Source of the DNA: Halicephalobus mephisto
Taxonomy: Eukaryota > Nematoda > Chromadorea > Rhabditida > Panagrolaimidae
Assembly (NCBI GenBank): GCA_009193035.1
Contig: SWDT01000011.1
Location: 682,001-746,000 of the forward strand
Direction of reading: 5' to 3'
Length of the DNA: 64,000 nt
The notes beneath the pieces are model-generated. The model saw only the letters and a list, made by a program, of their open reading frames with translations. It searched no databases and was not told the DNA's origin. Position numbers and translations under genes: made by a program. Numbering within the stretch: position 1 is the first letter of the stretch; the number at the start of each line of letters is the position of its first letter. Of the stretch, positions 1 through 11,924 are shown in pieces.

Positions 1-553
1 TAGAATACCCCAATGGGGTAGATATGTTGGTTATTAGTACCGTTTTACCACCCAGAAGACTACTCATGATGAAATTATATGAAACAAAAAAAAACGATAT
101 ATCGACGACCAGTCAAAAAACGAAACGAAACAACTCGTTGTAAAGTGTGTGGTGATTTCGAATTTCCCGCGTTCAGGATTTCGCTTCAAGACTCGGGTAA
201 TTTTCTACATGCTTGATTTCGAAATCGTCCAGATGAGTCGTCTGAAGTCGGCCGGATTCTGATTCTGCCCATTTTTCGCCTAAATTCCGCAATGTTATTT
301 TTAAAAAACAATTTAATATTTCCGTATCCTAATTTGCTTCCTTAACCTTCAGAAATAGTAAATTGTACTTTTTTATTACTTTTACGTCGATTTTTCGAAA
401 TTTCGTGTTTATCAATATTTTTCGTTATTCAATTGTCTGGGTTTTATTCAATTAACTCCCGACTGCTTTCGTGTCTTCCCGTATTCGGACGGAGACCACT
501 CTGTCGGACTTTCTTGTTCTCCTCGATTTTACAAACTACTTCAGCACTCGTTC
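1..553 (+). promoter_or_regulatory. 5' flank and probable promoter of the ATRX gene
   Basis: No gene is recognisable here. The last 80 bases before the ATG at 554 are less AT-rich than the preceding 200 and probably hold the transcription start and 5' UTR. An imperfect palindrome, TACCCCAATGGGGTA, lies at about 7-21. No clear TATA box is seen. Confidence 0.4.
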
Positions 554-3500
554 ATGGTGACCGAAAATCCTCCTCGGACAGAACCAGGTAAAGTTTTTCA
601 AATTCATAATCCTATTATTGTCGTTATTATTATTATTTTAGATAACTTTGAGGGACTTGTTTTCGACCCTATTGTCGTTGTTGATTTGGTACGTAATTTT
701 TTGGATAAATTCCACATTCAATGTCAAATTTCAGTTGCCCATGTCGGACGTCGTAGTTTTGTCCGATGAATCAGAAGACAATCGTTCAAACAAGTCTACA
801 TCGAAAAAAGACGAATCCGCTTTGACCTCGTCTTCGGATGTGTGAGTTTTTGTTTTTTCGGAGGAAAATTTTATATGAATTTTAGCGACGACTCAGGTCC
901 AAGTACTTCCAATGACAATGGAACCAGTAGACAGCAGAAAAAGAAAAAAATTGCGGAAATGTCAGAAGAAAGCGAGTACGAAGAAAGCCAGTCAGAATCG
1001 GAAGAGGAAGAGTTGGTTGAAGACGAAATATCAGAAAAAGAATCAGAAAGTAGTTCTCGATCGGATTCTGTCAAAAGAACCAAGAACTCTAAACCGACGA
1101 CAACTCCGCGAAGAAGAAGACTCGCCAGCATGTAAGTCACTATTTTCAATTATTTATTACATAAACTCTTCCAGAAGTTCCCTTTCTTCCATCGACAGTA
1201 CTCCCCCAGCATCTCCGAAAAGGAAGTCTAACAAACGAGCAGCAGAAAGTGATAGTTCTGTGGATTCGAGTAGTCCAAGGAAACGCGTAAGTCTTTTGCT
1301 CAATTTTGAAGTAGTACACATGCGAAATTTCCAGAAAACTAAACGTCGTCGCATCCGGAAGGCGACGGACGATGAGGATGAAGAAGATGGAAGTAAAAGC
1401 GAAGACAATGAAGATGGGGCGGAAAGCAGTCAGAAGAAACGTCGTGGTCGTCGTTTGTTGACTCGTGAAGAATTGGCCAAGGAAACTATTGATGCAGAAG
1501 ATGCTGAAAAAGAACGTCAATTGAGATTAGAACAACGTCAAAAAGAATTCAATGGCATAGAATTTGTCCCAGATGTAGAAAACGGTGGAATCAAGAAACT
1601 AAAAGCTATCATTCTCGACGATGACAAAAACGCAGAAAACCCAAATCCTGTTCTAGTTCATCCACAACTTGTGAAATTGGCTCTTCCTCATCAAGCAGAC
1701 GGCATCAAGTTCATGTATGAATGTGTTGTCGAGTCATTGGAGCTCTTCCGCAAAAACCCCACTGGAGGTGGTGGAATTTTGGCTCACTGTATGGGTTTGG
1801 GTAAGACGTTCAGTACTATTGCCTTCATACACACTGTTCTCTCTCACTCTGAATTGAGCAAGAAGATTTCCAAGGTGCTTGTGGTTGTTCCGAAAAATGT
1901 CGTCTTGAATTGGAAGAACGAATTTGAAAAATGGCTGTTTTCTGGAGGACGATATTTGGAATGTTTTGATGTGAGTTTATGTAATTTTGGATTTCTTCGT
2001 TATTGTGTTATTTCCAGGTGATGGAATTGGATTCTTTCAAAGCTGATCATGATCGTCTAATGTGTCTGAAAAATTGGCATTCATCGAAAACACCAAGTGT
2101 GATGATTATTGGATATGATATGTTCAGAATCTTGACTCAAAGTGATGATGATCGGTCCAAGGCAGCGAAAAATAAGCAAAATTTGAAAGCCAAGAAGTTA
2201 AATAAAAAGCAGAAGAAGTTCCTAGAGTTGCAGAAGGAATTTCGGAAGTATCTCCAAGATCCAGGACCCGATATGGTTATTTGTGATGAAGGTCACAAAT
2301 TAAAAAACGACGAATCTATTTTATCCAAGACGATGATGAAAATAAGAACTAGGAGACGTGTTTGTTTGACTGGAACTCCTTTGCAGAATAATTTGTAAGT
2401 TTCGGATTCAGTATTTTATATAACATTTGAAATCTAAAACTAATATGTTCCAGGATTGAGTACCATGTGATGGTGTCGTTTGTGAAACCAGGTCTTCTGG
2501 GTACAAAGTCGGAATTTTCCAATAGATTTGCAAATCCGATTAATCGTGGAAGAACGAAAGATGCTGTTCCAAGTGAAGTTAGCTTTATGAAAAGAAGGTG
2601 TCATGTTCTTTTTGAAAGATTGAAGAACATTGTTCAAAGAAAAGAATTATCTGTTTTGAAATCAGAACTGCCAGAAAAACAGGAATTTGTTTTGTATATT
2701 AGAATGACAAAACCTCAAATTGAACTTTATGAACTTTTTTTGAAAAATGTCGACAAAGAAATTAAGCTTGATCTCCGAAAACGACTTTTGCCAGATTACC
2801 ATCAATTGTCCAGAATTTGGACTCATCCTTATCAACTAATTGCTCATGCTCGTGAACAAGAAAGGAAGGCTATTTTGGCTGATGATCTTGGTGGTTTTAT
2901 TGTTGATTCTGATGATGAATCTAGTTCTGATATTGATTTGGATGATGGTGATTCTGATGTTGGAGAAGAATCTCGTCCGAAAGTTGGTGGAACAAGAAAA
3001 TCAAATCGTCTTGCTGGTGTTGAAGTTGATTCTAGACCTCCAACACCTCTTGATGGTATTGGTTGGTGGACAGAAACAGGAATTGTAAGTGAAGCAGATA
3101 TGTATAATCTTGAAATGAGCAACAAATTAATTGTTTTATTTGACATCATCAAGAGATGTGAAGCTATAGGGGACAAACTCCTGGTTTTCAGTCAAAGTTT
3201 GGAATCTTTGAGGTTGGTTTTTTGGGATTTACAGTATTGCGAAGGTTTTATTTTAGATTGATTCGTAATTTCCTTGAATATTTTGATGAAACAGATAGTT
3301 GGTTTGTTGATGGTCATGAATGTTTGGCTTCTAAAGGTGAAAGATGGGGTTGGAAAGAAGGTAGAGATTATCTCGTTATTGATGGATCTGTTGGATCTCA
3401 TGATCGTGAAGCTCTACAGTACACGTTCAACAACAAAAGACAATTGCGAGCACGTTTAATGTTGATTTCTACCAGAGCTGGATCTCTTGGAACAAAGTAA

Positions 3501-4509
3501 GTTTTTAAAATTGTAGTTATAAATCAACACTTTGATTACAGTATGATTGCTGCGAACAGAGTTGTCATATTCGATGCTTGCTGGAATCCTTCTCATGATG
3601 TTTGTTTTTTTGTTTGATTGTTTTTAATTTTTAAAATTTTAGACTCAAAGTTTGTTCCGTATTTACCGTATTGGTCAAGTTAAACCTAGTTATATTTATC
3701 GATTGATTGCCCAAGGCACAATGGAAGAAAGGATTTATAAAAGACAAGTGACCAAAGAATCTACTGCTCTGCGTGTTGTGGATGAATATCAGATTCAGAG
3801 GCATTTTCATGGACATGATTTGGAAGAATTGTACTGTTTTGATCCACAACCATTTGTTCCTGGCACGAAAAATATGGCTCCTCCAAAGGATAAACTGCTT
3901 GCTGAAGTTATCCTGACTCATCCTCAATGTATTGTTGATTATATTATTCATGAAAGTTTGTTTGAGAATCAAGAAGATGAGAAATTGACTCCGGAAGAAT
4001 GCGCGGCTGCTTGGGAAGATTACGAAAGAGAGAAGAGGGGCATTCCTAGTGGGATTTTGAATAATGTTTCTAATCATCCAGGAACGAATTATGGAATGGG
4101 TGAGTTTTGGGATGGTTTTTTGTTTTTTAGTTGTGGTTTTTTAGATCCGGCTTTGGCAATATTTATTAAACAGGATGCTATTTATGGTATTGCAATATCT
4201 GCTGGTTTTACTGAATATCAAGCTACTCGTCTTGCTTACATTAAAATTGTACTTCATAAATTATTGGAAAAAGCACCACAAATTGGTATTCTTGAATTTG
4301 GAAGACTAATCACGAATATTATGAGACATTTTAAAGGAGAGACGGCTGTTGCAGAAGCTATAAGACTTTTTAGAACGGCAGAACCTTATTTTCGTCAAAC
4401 TGGGGTGAATGAAACACTTGGACGATTAATGGTGTATTCTCCGTGGCTTTTTGATTTTTCAACTACAAGTAATGGACCTGTGTCGGTGGCCGGTAGTTTG
4501 TTTGTCTGA
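554..4509 (+). CDS. xnp-1: ATRX/XNP-1 SNF2-family chromatin remodelling ATPase
   Basis: Nuclear SWI/SNF2 ATPase of the ATRX/RAD54-like group, which uses ATP to remodel chromatin. Twelve exons give one frame of 1145 aa: 554-587, 642-688, 735-841, 886-1131, 1175-1286, 1335-1970, 2018-2394, 2454-3212, 3257-3496, 3542-3599, 3643-4099, 4145-4509. The first ~250 residues are Ser/Glu/Lys-rich and acidic. Visible helicase motifs are Walker A GLGKT (about residue 336), the DEGH box (about 484), LTGTPLQNN (about 511) followed by the ATRX-type IEYH...NRF...PI segment, and motif VI IYRIGQ then [16 protein letters not shown]. An acidic insert in the second helicase lobe (Asp/Ser-rich, about 2880-2970) is typical of ATRX. 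No cysteine-rich ADD domain is present, as I recall for the C. elegans protein. The first two tiny exons are the least certain; ATG 741, in frame inside exon 3, is an alternative start. The exon 8 donor is GTTGGT. An AATAAA follows at 4566. Confidence 0.93.
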
Positions 4510-4565
4510 AGTTTTTTATACGATATCATAAGGCGATCTCATTTTATTTTATTTTTTTTTCTTTG

Positions 4566-4571
4566 AATAAA
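4566..4571 (+). terminator. Polyadenylation signal AATAAA of the ATRX gene
   Basis: AATAAA lies 57 bases after the TGA stop in a T-rich 3' UTR. Confidence 0.7.
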
Positions 4572-6026
4572 GTCAATTGTTTTTTGGAATATTTATGAAT
4601 TGGAATGGTAATTTGAGTTTTGGAGGGATTTTAGGATGATTTTGTTTTTTTGAAAAAATAATAGTGACTGGAGAGTCGGAATTTGCCAGTTATTCTTGTT
4701 TTGTTTGGTGAGTGAAGTCTCTTGTGCGGTGATTGACTGGTAATTTTTAAGTGAAATGACAAGTTTGGCTTTGAAATTCCAAAAAAATTAAATTTTTATT
4801 TTTTGTTTTTTTTTAAAAATTGAATAACTTGTATTACAGTATTTTATTGTTCATCTGGTTAGTTTTGACATATTGGATAAATGCAATTAGGGAAAACTAA
4901 TAATCTTTGATGAAATTGGAAATCTATAAAGTAGAAAACAGCTTGTTGAAATATGTTTTTTTTTAAATTTAATAATATTATAAAATTTGAATTTTTTATC
5001 CCTTTGTTGTCAAATATGTCGGTAAAGAAAGGTGTGATTGAAAGTCGACACTTGGCACTTGCAACATTTGCGACTTTTCTGGCCTTCCGGTGATTCTCGC
5101 GGGCCTAATAAATGTCGGCTTTGTTTTGATCGAGATTTGATTGACCCTCAAGTGTTTGACAAGAGGTTTCAGACCTCTGTTGAGGTCTATAAAGAACCCG
5201 ATATCAAAGTTAAAATAAAATTCGCAATTTGCGCATAAGGTTTGAGGAAGTCGACTGGCGAGTTTATCTCAGTCTAGGTCCTGTCATTTGGCCTGAAACC
5301 TACTTAGTTCTCTGTATCTGTGGAGAAATAAATATCCAAGAAAGATGGACCTTCTGAATATCTAAAATGATGTAATTAATTTAATTAAAACAAAATCGAT
5401 ATATGAAACAAATCTTCCAAGTACCTAAAAGTTGAGAATTAATTTTCCATTTGATAAAACCAAAAATGACGATATTGATTATATTTAATAGCCTAATTAG
5501 GTGATTGTTTATGATTGACAAATAAAAAGCAAAAAAGAAATAAAACAAAATTTCTTCCATGATAAATCATTGAAAAAGATAAACTTCGAACTAATCATAT
5601 CTTCGGCAACTTGCGCAAACATTGCCTGCAATGTGCGACTTGTTGTTTTAGTTTTATTTTAATCCTTTGATTCCTACTTTAATTTTAATTTTAATTTTAA
5701 TTTTAATTTTTGTTTTTATTTTATTTTATTTTAAATTTTACTGTAGACCTCGACACTGGTTTGAATTTTCAATAAATCAAAGAAAGTTTAGTTTTTTTTC
5801 CAAAGAAACCGCTTAAACCAAGTTTGTTTTTTTTAATTTGGTGGTCTGAGTGATTTATCTGACCTGTCACAATGTTTTGGTAAATCTGGTCGCGCAAGTG
5901 ACTCAATTCTGGACCAATTTGTCGTTGTAAAGATCCGGATTGCCAAAACAAGGGGGATCAAAGGTGGACAAGGTTAACAGATCCGCCAGATGCGCCTGAT
6001 TGGGGCGGGGATTTTTTATTTTCTCA
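4572..6026. other. Intergenic region between ATRX and zinc-finger genes
   Basis: No gene is supported. It holds a 480-bp repeat copy (5211-5690), an ATTTTA-rich low-complexity tract (about 5675-5740), and two moderately GC-rich stretches (5030-5210 and 5860-6010) containing TTGCG-type motifs. These could be decayed repeats or promoter sequence of the downstream gene. Confidence 0.5.
5211..5690. repeat. 480-bp dispersed repeat, copy A
   Basis: Nearly identical to 6467-6946 (about a dozen substitutions seen by eye). It starts TAAAATAAAATTCGCAATTT and ends in an ATTTTA-rich tail. Near its ends are TTCGCAATTTGCGCA and AACTTGCGCAAACATTGCC, related motifs in opposite orientation, which suggests a small mobile or foldback element. 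It has no coding capacity. Confidence 0.85.
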
Positions 6027-6027
6027 G
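6021..6027 (+). promoter_or_regulatory. Candidate spliced-leader trans-splice acceptor
   Basis: A TTCTCAG acceptor-like site after a T-rich run lies 25 bases upstream of the zinc-finger ATG, with no convincing upstream exon. This arrangement is common for trans-splicing in nematodes. It supports the start at 6053 over the upstream in-frame non-ATG codons. Confidence 0.4.
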
Positions 6028-6052
6028 GACAATTGCTGACAAAATTAATCCG

Positions 6053-7322
6053 ATGTTTTCACCAAATAATTTTCTTCTTCAAAATAAATATTATTCTGGA
6101 TATTTTCCAAAATTTCAAAATTGTAATTTTATGGAAGTTTTCAAGTGGTTCCAGAATCAGCAGATGATTCAGAATCTGCCCCAGACGAGCGAAAACAAGA
6201 AGGAAACTCCGAAGTTGAAATTCTGCATCGACGAGATTCTTAGAGAACCCCTGAAGCCCAAACAAGTGCCCTACCTGGTCCCCAAGACCTGCAAAAGCAG
6301 TTCATCCGATCCCAAGTCCCCGAAGAAATACAAGTGCTCCCTCTGTTGCAAGAGCTTCGACAGGCGGTGGCTTCTCCACGGTCACATCAGAACTCACAGT
6401 AAGTCATTTCACCACTTAAATCAATGCCTAACTCTAAAGAATTCAACATCAAATTTAAAATTACTGTAAAATAAAATTCGCAATTTGCGCATAAGGTTTG
6501 AGGAAGTCGACTGGCAAGTTTATCTCAGTCTAGGTCCTGTCATTTGGCCTGAAACCTACTTAGTCCTCTGTATCTGTGGAGAAATAAATATCCAAGAGAG
6601 ATGGACCTTCTGAATATCTAAAATGATGTAATTAACTTAATTAAAACAAAATCGATATATGAAACAAATCTTCCAAGTACCTAAAAGTTGAGAATTAATT
6701 TTCCATTTGATAAAACCAAAAATGATGATATTGATTATATTTAATAGCCTAATTACGTGATTGTTTATGATTGACAAATAAAAAGCAAAAAAGAAATAAA
6801 ATAAAATTTCTTCCGTGATAAATCATTAAAAAAGATAAATTTCGAACTAATTATATTTTCGGCAACTTGCGCGAACGTTGCCTGCAATGTGCGACTTGTT
6901 GTTTTAGTTTTATTTTAATCCTTTGATTCCTACTTTTATTTTAATTTTAATTTAATTTTAATTTAATTTAATTTTAATTTGATTTTATTTTAATTTGATT
7001 TTTATTTTTGAATTTATACGTTGTCTTAGGTATAGTTAATTGTTGGTTTTAGCTGGTGAAAAACCATACAAATGTGATATCTGTCACAAAAAATTTGCCG
7101 ACAAAAGCAATCTCCGAGCTCACGTCCAGACTCATTCAGGTTTGTTTTGTAAAATAATTAATTTTCGATCGTTTTCTTTTAGGAATTAAACGATACAAAT
7201 GCCAAAGATGCGGAAGAGGGTTCACTTTGCGGTCTTATTTGAACAAACACCTCGAGGCCAGATGCCAACCAGAAGTCCCCGGCTTTCCTCTTCAGAATCC
7301 TTTGTTTTCGAACTTTTTGTAG
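6053..7322 (+). CDS. Snail/Scratch-type C2H2 zinc-finger transcription factor
   Basis: Predicted 190-aa nuclear DNA-binding protein from exons 6053-6398, 7053-7139 and 7183-7322. Three adjacent fingers end the protein: finger 1 residues 93-115 ([19 protein letters not shown]), finger 2 residues 121-143 after a TGEKP linker ([16 protein letters not shown] then RAHVQTH), and finger 3 residues 149-172, of C2HC form, ending HLEARC. The [13 protein letters not shown] signature is characteristic of Snail, Slug and Scratch proteins, which are E-box-binding repressors. Classic members have four or five fingers, so this is a short form like the smaller nematode Snail relatives. The N-terminal 90 residues show no recognised domain and no clear SNAG motif (it starts MFSPNN). 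Intron 1 carries repeat copy B. Which Snail or Scratch paralogue it is cannot be settled here. Confidence 0.85.
6467..6946. repeat. 480-bp dispersed repeat, copy B, inside zinc-finger intron 1
   Basis: Second copy of the 5211-5690 element, in the same orientation and 1256 bp downstream, lying wholly in the 654-bp intron 6399-7052. It accounts for most of the intron's length. Confidence 0.85.
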
Positions 7323-8302
7323 TGGACATATCATATTACTGTAAAATATTAGAAATAGTCATTGTTATGAAGTTGTTTCAAAACGAATTTTAAAAATGTC
7401 AAAAATTTTAAAAATTTTCGATTTTGTGATTCCAAAAATTCTCGCCGGATTCTGGACATGTTTGAAAAATCTCCTTAAGATTCTAGGATTCAGGAATTTG
7501 CATGAGATTCTACTAAATTCCAGAATGGTTCGTTAAAGTTAGAAAATTCTACAGTATGCTGGAATTTTTTTGTTTCAAGTTTTTGAATATTTTCAATTTG
7601 AAAAAATTATTTTGCATAATTCCACGAGATTCTCGAAAAATTCAGAAGCGTCTACTACATTCCAGAAGGTTTCAAAATACATTTAATTTTCGAAATTTCT
7701 ACAGTATGGTAAGTAAATTCGAAATCTACAGTATTATAGGTAATTCTAAGGACTTTTATAGTAACGTAAATAAATCTAAAACCTACAGTATTATAGGTAA
7801 TTCTAAGAACTTCACAGTATAGTAAGTAGATTCAAAAACTTTTACAGTATGATAAATAAATCTAAAAACTACAGTATTATAGGTAATTATAAGAACTTTA
7901 TAGTATGGAAAATAAATCTAAAATCTACAGTATTATAGGTAATTCTAAGACCTTTATAGTATAGTAAGTAGATTCAAAAACTTTTACAGTATGGAAAATA
8001 AATCTAACATCTACAGTATCGTAGATACTTTTAAAGATCCCTACAGTATCGTAGACAGTTTTAAAAACTTCTACCGTAACGTAAATAAATCTAAAATCTA
8101 CAGTACCATAGGTAATTCTAAAAACTTATCAAGTCCCCAATTTCTGAGGTCCTCTTTAACTTTGGAATTTTTACGGAATTTTCAATATTATAGAAATAAT
8201 TGATTCCTTTTGAGCAGCTTAATTATATGAGTGGCCTGAGAGCAGGACTGATAAGACGTAATCGAAAAAGTCCTTACATATGCATAGTTAGCCGTTTCAA
8301 AG
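7323..8302. other. Intergenic region with an ACAGTA-rich repeat array
   Basis: No gene is supported. The first part is diverged TTCTAGAA/CAGAA-type repetitive DNA, and 7690-8135 is a clear tandem array. The last 100 bases (8200-8302) are less repetitive and probably contain the scavenger-receptor promoter. Confidence 0.5.
7690..8135. repeat. Diverged tandem repeat built on CTACAGTATTATAGG
   Basis: Units of roughly 65-110 bp repeat the phrases AAATCTACAGTATTATAGG, TAATTCTAAGAACTT and TTTTACAGTATGG at least six times. CTACAGTA/TACTGTAG words also recur elsewhere in the window, in introns and spacers. Confidence 0.75.
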
Positions 8303-11300
8303 ATGAGAAACTTCAAAACTGCTTTCAAAAAACCTTCAGGATGTTCTTTAGCCCTGTGGATAATTTCCGGAATAGTGTTGATTTTGTCACTTTTTTTCTG
8401 GATCGGATTTCCGTTTGTTTATAAAGCTTTCGTGTATTCTGAAATAAAATTGGTCGAACACGAAGATGGACAACTAAGTCGAACTACTTTTCTGTGGTCA
8501 AAACCCCCTTTGCGGACTTTGATGAAGTTTTATTTTTTCAACGTCACGAATCCTGACACCGTCATGTTCAGAAGCGAGAAACCCAGCCTCATCGAAGTCG
8601 GCCCTTTCAGTTTCTGGTGAGCAATAACTTTTAAAATTCCTAAAAAATTAATTTTTTAAAATTCACTAAAAATTTAACTTTTTTAATTCGCCAAAAACTA
8701 AATTTTTTAATTCACTAAAATTTAATTTTTAAAATTCACTAAAAATTAATTTTTCAAAATTCCTAAAAAATTAATTTCTTAAAATTCACTAAAAATTAAA
8801 TTTTTAAAATTTGCAAGAAATTAATTTTCAAAATTTACAAAAAGTTAACTTTTTTAATTTATGAAAAATTAATTTCTTAAAATTCACTAAAAATTAACTT
8901 TTTTAATTCACTAAAAATTAACTTTTTTTAAATTTACGAAAAATTAATTTTCAAAATTTACAAAAAATTAACTTTTTTAATTCACTAAAATTTAACTTTT
9001 TTAATTCGCCAAAAACTAACTTTTTTAATTTATTAAAAATTCTTTTAAAATTTTTTCAAATTATTTTTTTATAATTGTTTTACTGTAAAAATTCAAAGAT
9101 TTTTTACGAAAGTGTTTTGGAACGAATTTTTGGAATTTTCTAAAAACTTCTAGAATTCTGACTTTGAAGTAATTCTAAAATTTCTAAGATTCTAAAACTT
9201 TTAAAAGTTCCTGGAAGACTTCAGAGACTTCTGATGAGGTTCTAGGAGAATTCTGAATTTTCTGATGGATTCTGGAAAATTCTGCATTGTTTATGTGAAA
9301 TTATTTGAATTTTTTTTTAAATTTTTTGAAATTTTCAAACTTTTTAGAGTTCTAGAATCTTCCACTGGATTCTAAAATTTTCCAGAATTCTTCACAGAAT
9401 TCCAGAAGACGGCAGGAGCCTTCGCTGGATTCTGGAAGGTTTTTTAAATTTTTGTGAGATTCTGGAACTGAAATTCTAGAAGTTTTCAAAAACTTCTAGA
9501 AGACTTCGAAAGCTTCTTCAGATTCTAGAGAGTTTTTGAGTCTTTTACTGGAAGAATTCAGAAGCCTTCACTGGATTCTGAAAGGTTTCTGTAACTTCTG
9601 TGAGATTCTAGAAGCTTCTGCTGAGTTTCTAAAGAATTCAGAAGCCTTCAGTGGATTCTGTAGAATTCTAGAAGTTTCTGTCAAATTTCTAAAAACTTCA
9701 GAAGCCTTCAGTGGATTCTGTAAAATTCTACAAACATCTTTAAAATTCCGTTTTTTATACAAAATTAAATTTTTCCACGAAATTGCTCCAAAACGAATTC
9801 TTAGAATTTTATAAATTTCCAGATTTCGAATTTAGATTATTCTAAAAATTTCCATTATTTTTTTAAGATTGAAGTTATCCTAAAAAATAATCAGATTTTT
9901 TATTGTTTTTTTTTGTGTCCAAGTCGTACATAAGACGATTAAGCCGGTCGTCGGCGTCTTGTGGCGGCCGGGTTTGGTCCGAGCTGATAATGTTCGATTT
10001 TAGGGAAATTGAAGACAAAAAACAATATAAATTCAGCGATGATGGAACTAAAGTTTGGTACAAAAATTACAAAACTTTCATCTTTAGTCCTGAAAATAGT
10101 TGTGATTACTGTAGTTATGATTACAACATCAGCATGCCGAATTTGCCGATGTTGGGAGCTTTGCAGGATTTGACAAGTCCTAAATACAACGTTAGTTACT
10201 GGCAACAAGTGCTTTTCGGCCTGGGGGTGATGCTGCTGGGGGAGGAGCCGTTCGTCGAGGTCCCCGTCGGCAAGCTCCTCTTCGACGGCTACGACGACGC
10301 CCTGTTGTCAGCAGCACATTCTGAATTGGCAAAAATTATAAATCATATTTTAAATGTTGAATCTTTCATTCCTGTTCCTGTACCTGAAATGAAACGATTA
10401 GCATTTTTTTATCAATATAACCAAACCAACGACGAAGAATACTGGATCGAAACCGGAAAAGAAGACAGAAACAAAATCGGAAAAATAATTTCTTGGGCGA
10501 ACAGAACAGAACTCCCTGCGGAATGGTACACAACCCCTCAGGCAAGGATGCTCAACGGGACGGATTCCGGCAGCTTCTCTCATCCGGATCTGAAAAAAAC
10601 GGACAAATTGGAATTTTTTTTGAGTTTTTTTTGTCGGTCGTTTTCGCTGGAGTTTTCGAACGAAGCCGAGGTGGACGGAGTCAACACGTACGAGTTCCGG
10701 GGTCCTCCAGAATCCTTCGACACGACCATACGGGAGAACCTCGGATTCAGGTACCCTAATTACGAAAAAGTAAACTACGCCAAGGGCTGGCCCATGTGTT
10801 TTCCGACAAATTCTACCGTAAACTGTACAGAAATCAATGTTGACTGTAGATTCAGAGAAAATTTTTGTCATTCTTGTTGTGATGGATCTTATTATAATGG
10901 AACTTATATAATGCCTCCGGGAATTTATCCAGTTGAATGTTATCCAGGAAAATTAAAAGCAACACCGTTTACTGTCCAGTTCTCTCCTCCTCATTTCGCC
11001 TTTTCGCCTCCGGCACTCGTCGACGGGGTACGTGGACTCCGACCGAAGCTTCCGGAACACGTGCCGTTCATCTACAAATACGAACCAGTAAGTTCAATTT
11101 TATTTTTCTAAATATAAAAACATATTTCAAAAAGAATTTTTAAAATTTTAAAATGTTACACATCAAAAAAAGTAACTTTAGGTCTTGTAATAATTTCGAA
11201 ATGTAACAATCGTCACATTTTTAAAAATATTTGACATTTCTGACGAAAATTACAAATAAAATTGATAATTTATGTTTATTACTGTGCCAAAAGTTACATT

Positions 11301-11924
11301 TTTTATATCTAGATTTGGATTTAGTTTTGAAAATTTTCACTAAGTTTCCAAAGATCTCAGGAATATGAGATTTTCGGAAATTCCAGAAGCTTTTGAGAGA
11401 TTCTAGAAATTTTCAGAATCTCCTTCAAAATTTAAAAGTATTTCAAAAACTTTCATTAAAAAATGGAAAATTACAAAATTTTAAAAAACTAGAATTTTCA
11501 AATTTCTAAAAAGTTTCAGAATCTACGAAATTTTTTCAAGTTTTGAAACTTTAAAGATTTTCGAAAATTTCTCAAAAATTTTAATTACAAATAACTAAAA
11601 ACGAAAATTTTTACTTTTTATTCATTTTAGTTTTCCGGAACAACGACACAAGCCACTTTCCAGCTGATGGTCTCTACTCCCATCTACAACATTTCTGAAT
11701 ACATCTCCACGAGAAGCCTGCCTCAGGCAATGACTCCTTTTGTTTGGTTCACTGCCACAGGAAATTTACGAAAAAATACCGCTGATTTTGTGAAACTTGG
11801 ATTTTCTACAGTACCCACTGTTGCTTTTGTTGTTAAAATTTCGACGATCGTTGTTGCTTTAATTTTGGCCTTATTCGCTCTGTGTGTCAATTACCGTAGG
11901 CACAGCAAGCCAGGAATGACTTGA
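8303..11924 (+). CDS. CD36/SCARB-family scavenger receptor
   Basis: Predicted 563-aa two-pass membrane protein from three exons: 8303-8616, 10004-11087, 11631-11924. A short basic cytoplasmic N-terminus (MRNFKTAFKKPSG) leads into a first membrane helix at about residues 14-36. A large extracellular loop has many N-x-S/T sites, and the second helix is near the C-terminus (KISTIVVALILALFALCV), ending in a basic tail. The family pattern is clear: VTNPD with GPFSFW near the N-terminus, LNGTDS/FSHPDLKKTDKL in the middle, and a Cys-rich segment (CFPTNSTVNC, then CHSCCDG) before PPHFAFSPPALVDGVRGLRP. Such proteins bind lipids or lipoproteins. The frame is continuous across both long introns (1387 and 543 bp). 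Which nematode scav paralogue it is cannot be decided. Confidence 0.88.
8630..9055. repeat. Degenerate ~26-bp tandem repeat in scavenger-receptor intron 1
   Basis: Repeated phrase AAAATTCACTAAAAATTAA alternating with TTTTTTAA, about 14 diverged units. It is low-complexity intron filler. Confidence 0.7.
9400..9740. repeat. Diverged tandem repeat of CTTCAGTGGATTCTG-type units
   Basis: Units of about 60-65 bp with GAATTCAGAAGCCTTCA, TGGATTCTG and AATTCTAGAAGTTTCTG recur four or five times in intron 1 of the scavenger receptor. Open frames across it are by-products of the repeat. Confidence 0.65.
11157..11311. mobile_element. 155-bp TIR element (GTAAC/GTTAC family)
   Basis: Lies in scavenger-receptor intron 2. 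The left end TACACATCAAAAAAAGTAAC is roughly the inverse of the right end GTTACATTTTTTATATCTA. The interior (ATGTAACAATCGTCACATTT) matches the larger element at 19408-20030 in reverse orientation, so this is a single-unit member of that family. Confidence 0.6.

Noticed and set aside
5038..5238. 66-aa plus-strand frame ending in the 480-bp repeat
   Set aside because: Its last codons are repeat sequence and no homology or splice context supports it.
9536..9814. 92-aa frame with SGFCRILEVS-type repeats
   Set aside because: It follows the period of an intronic tandem repeat and lies between two securely joined scavenger-receptor exons.
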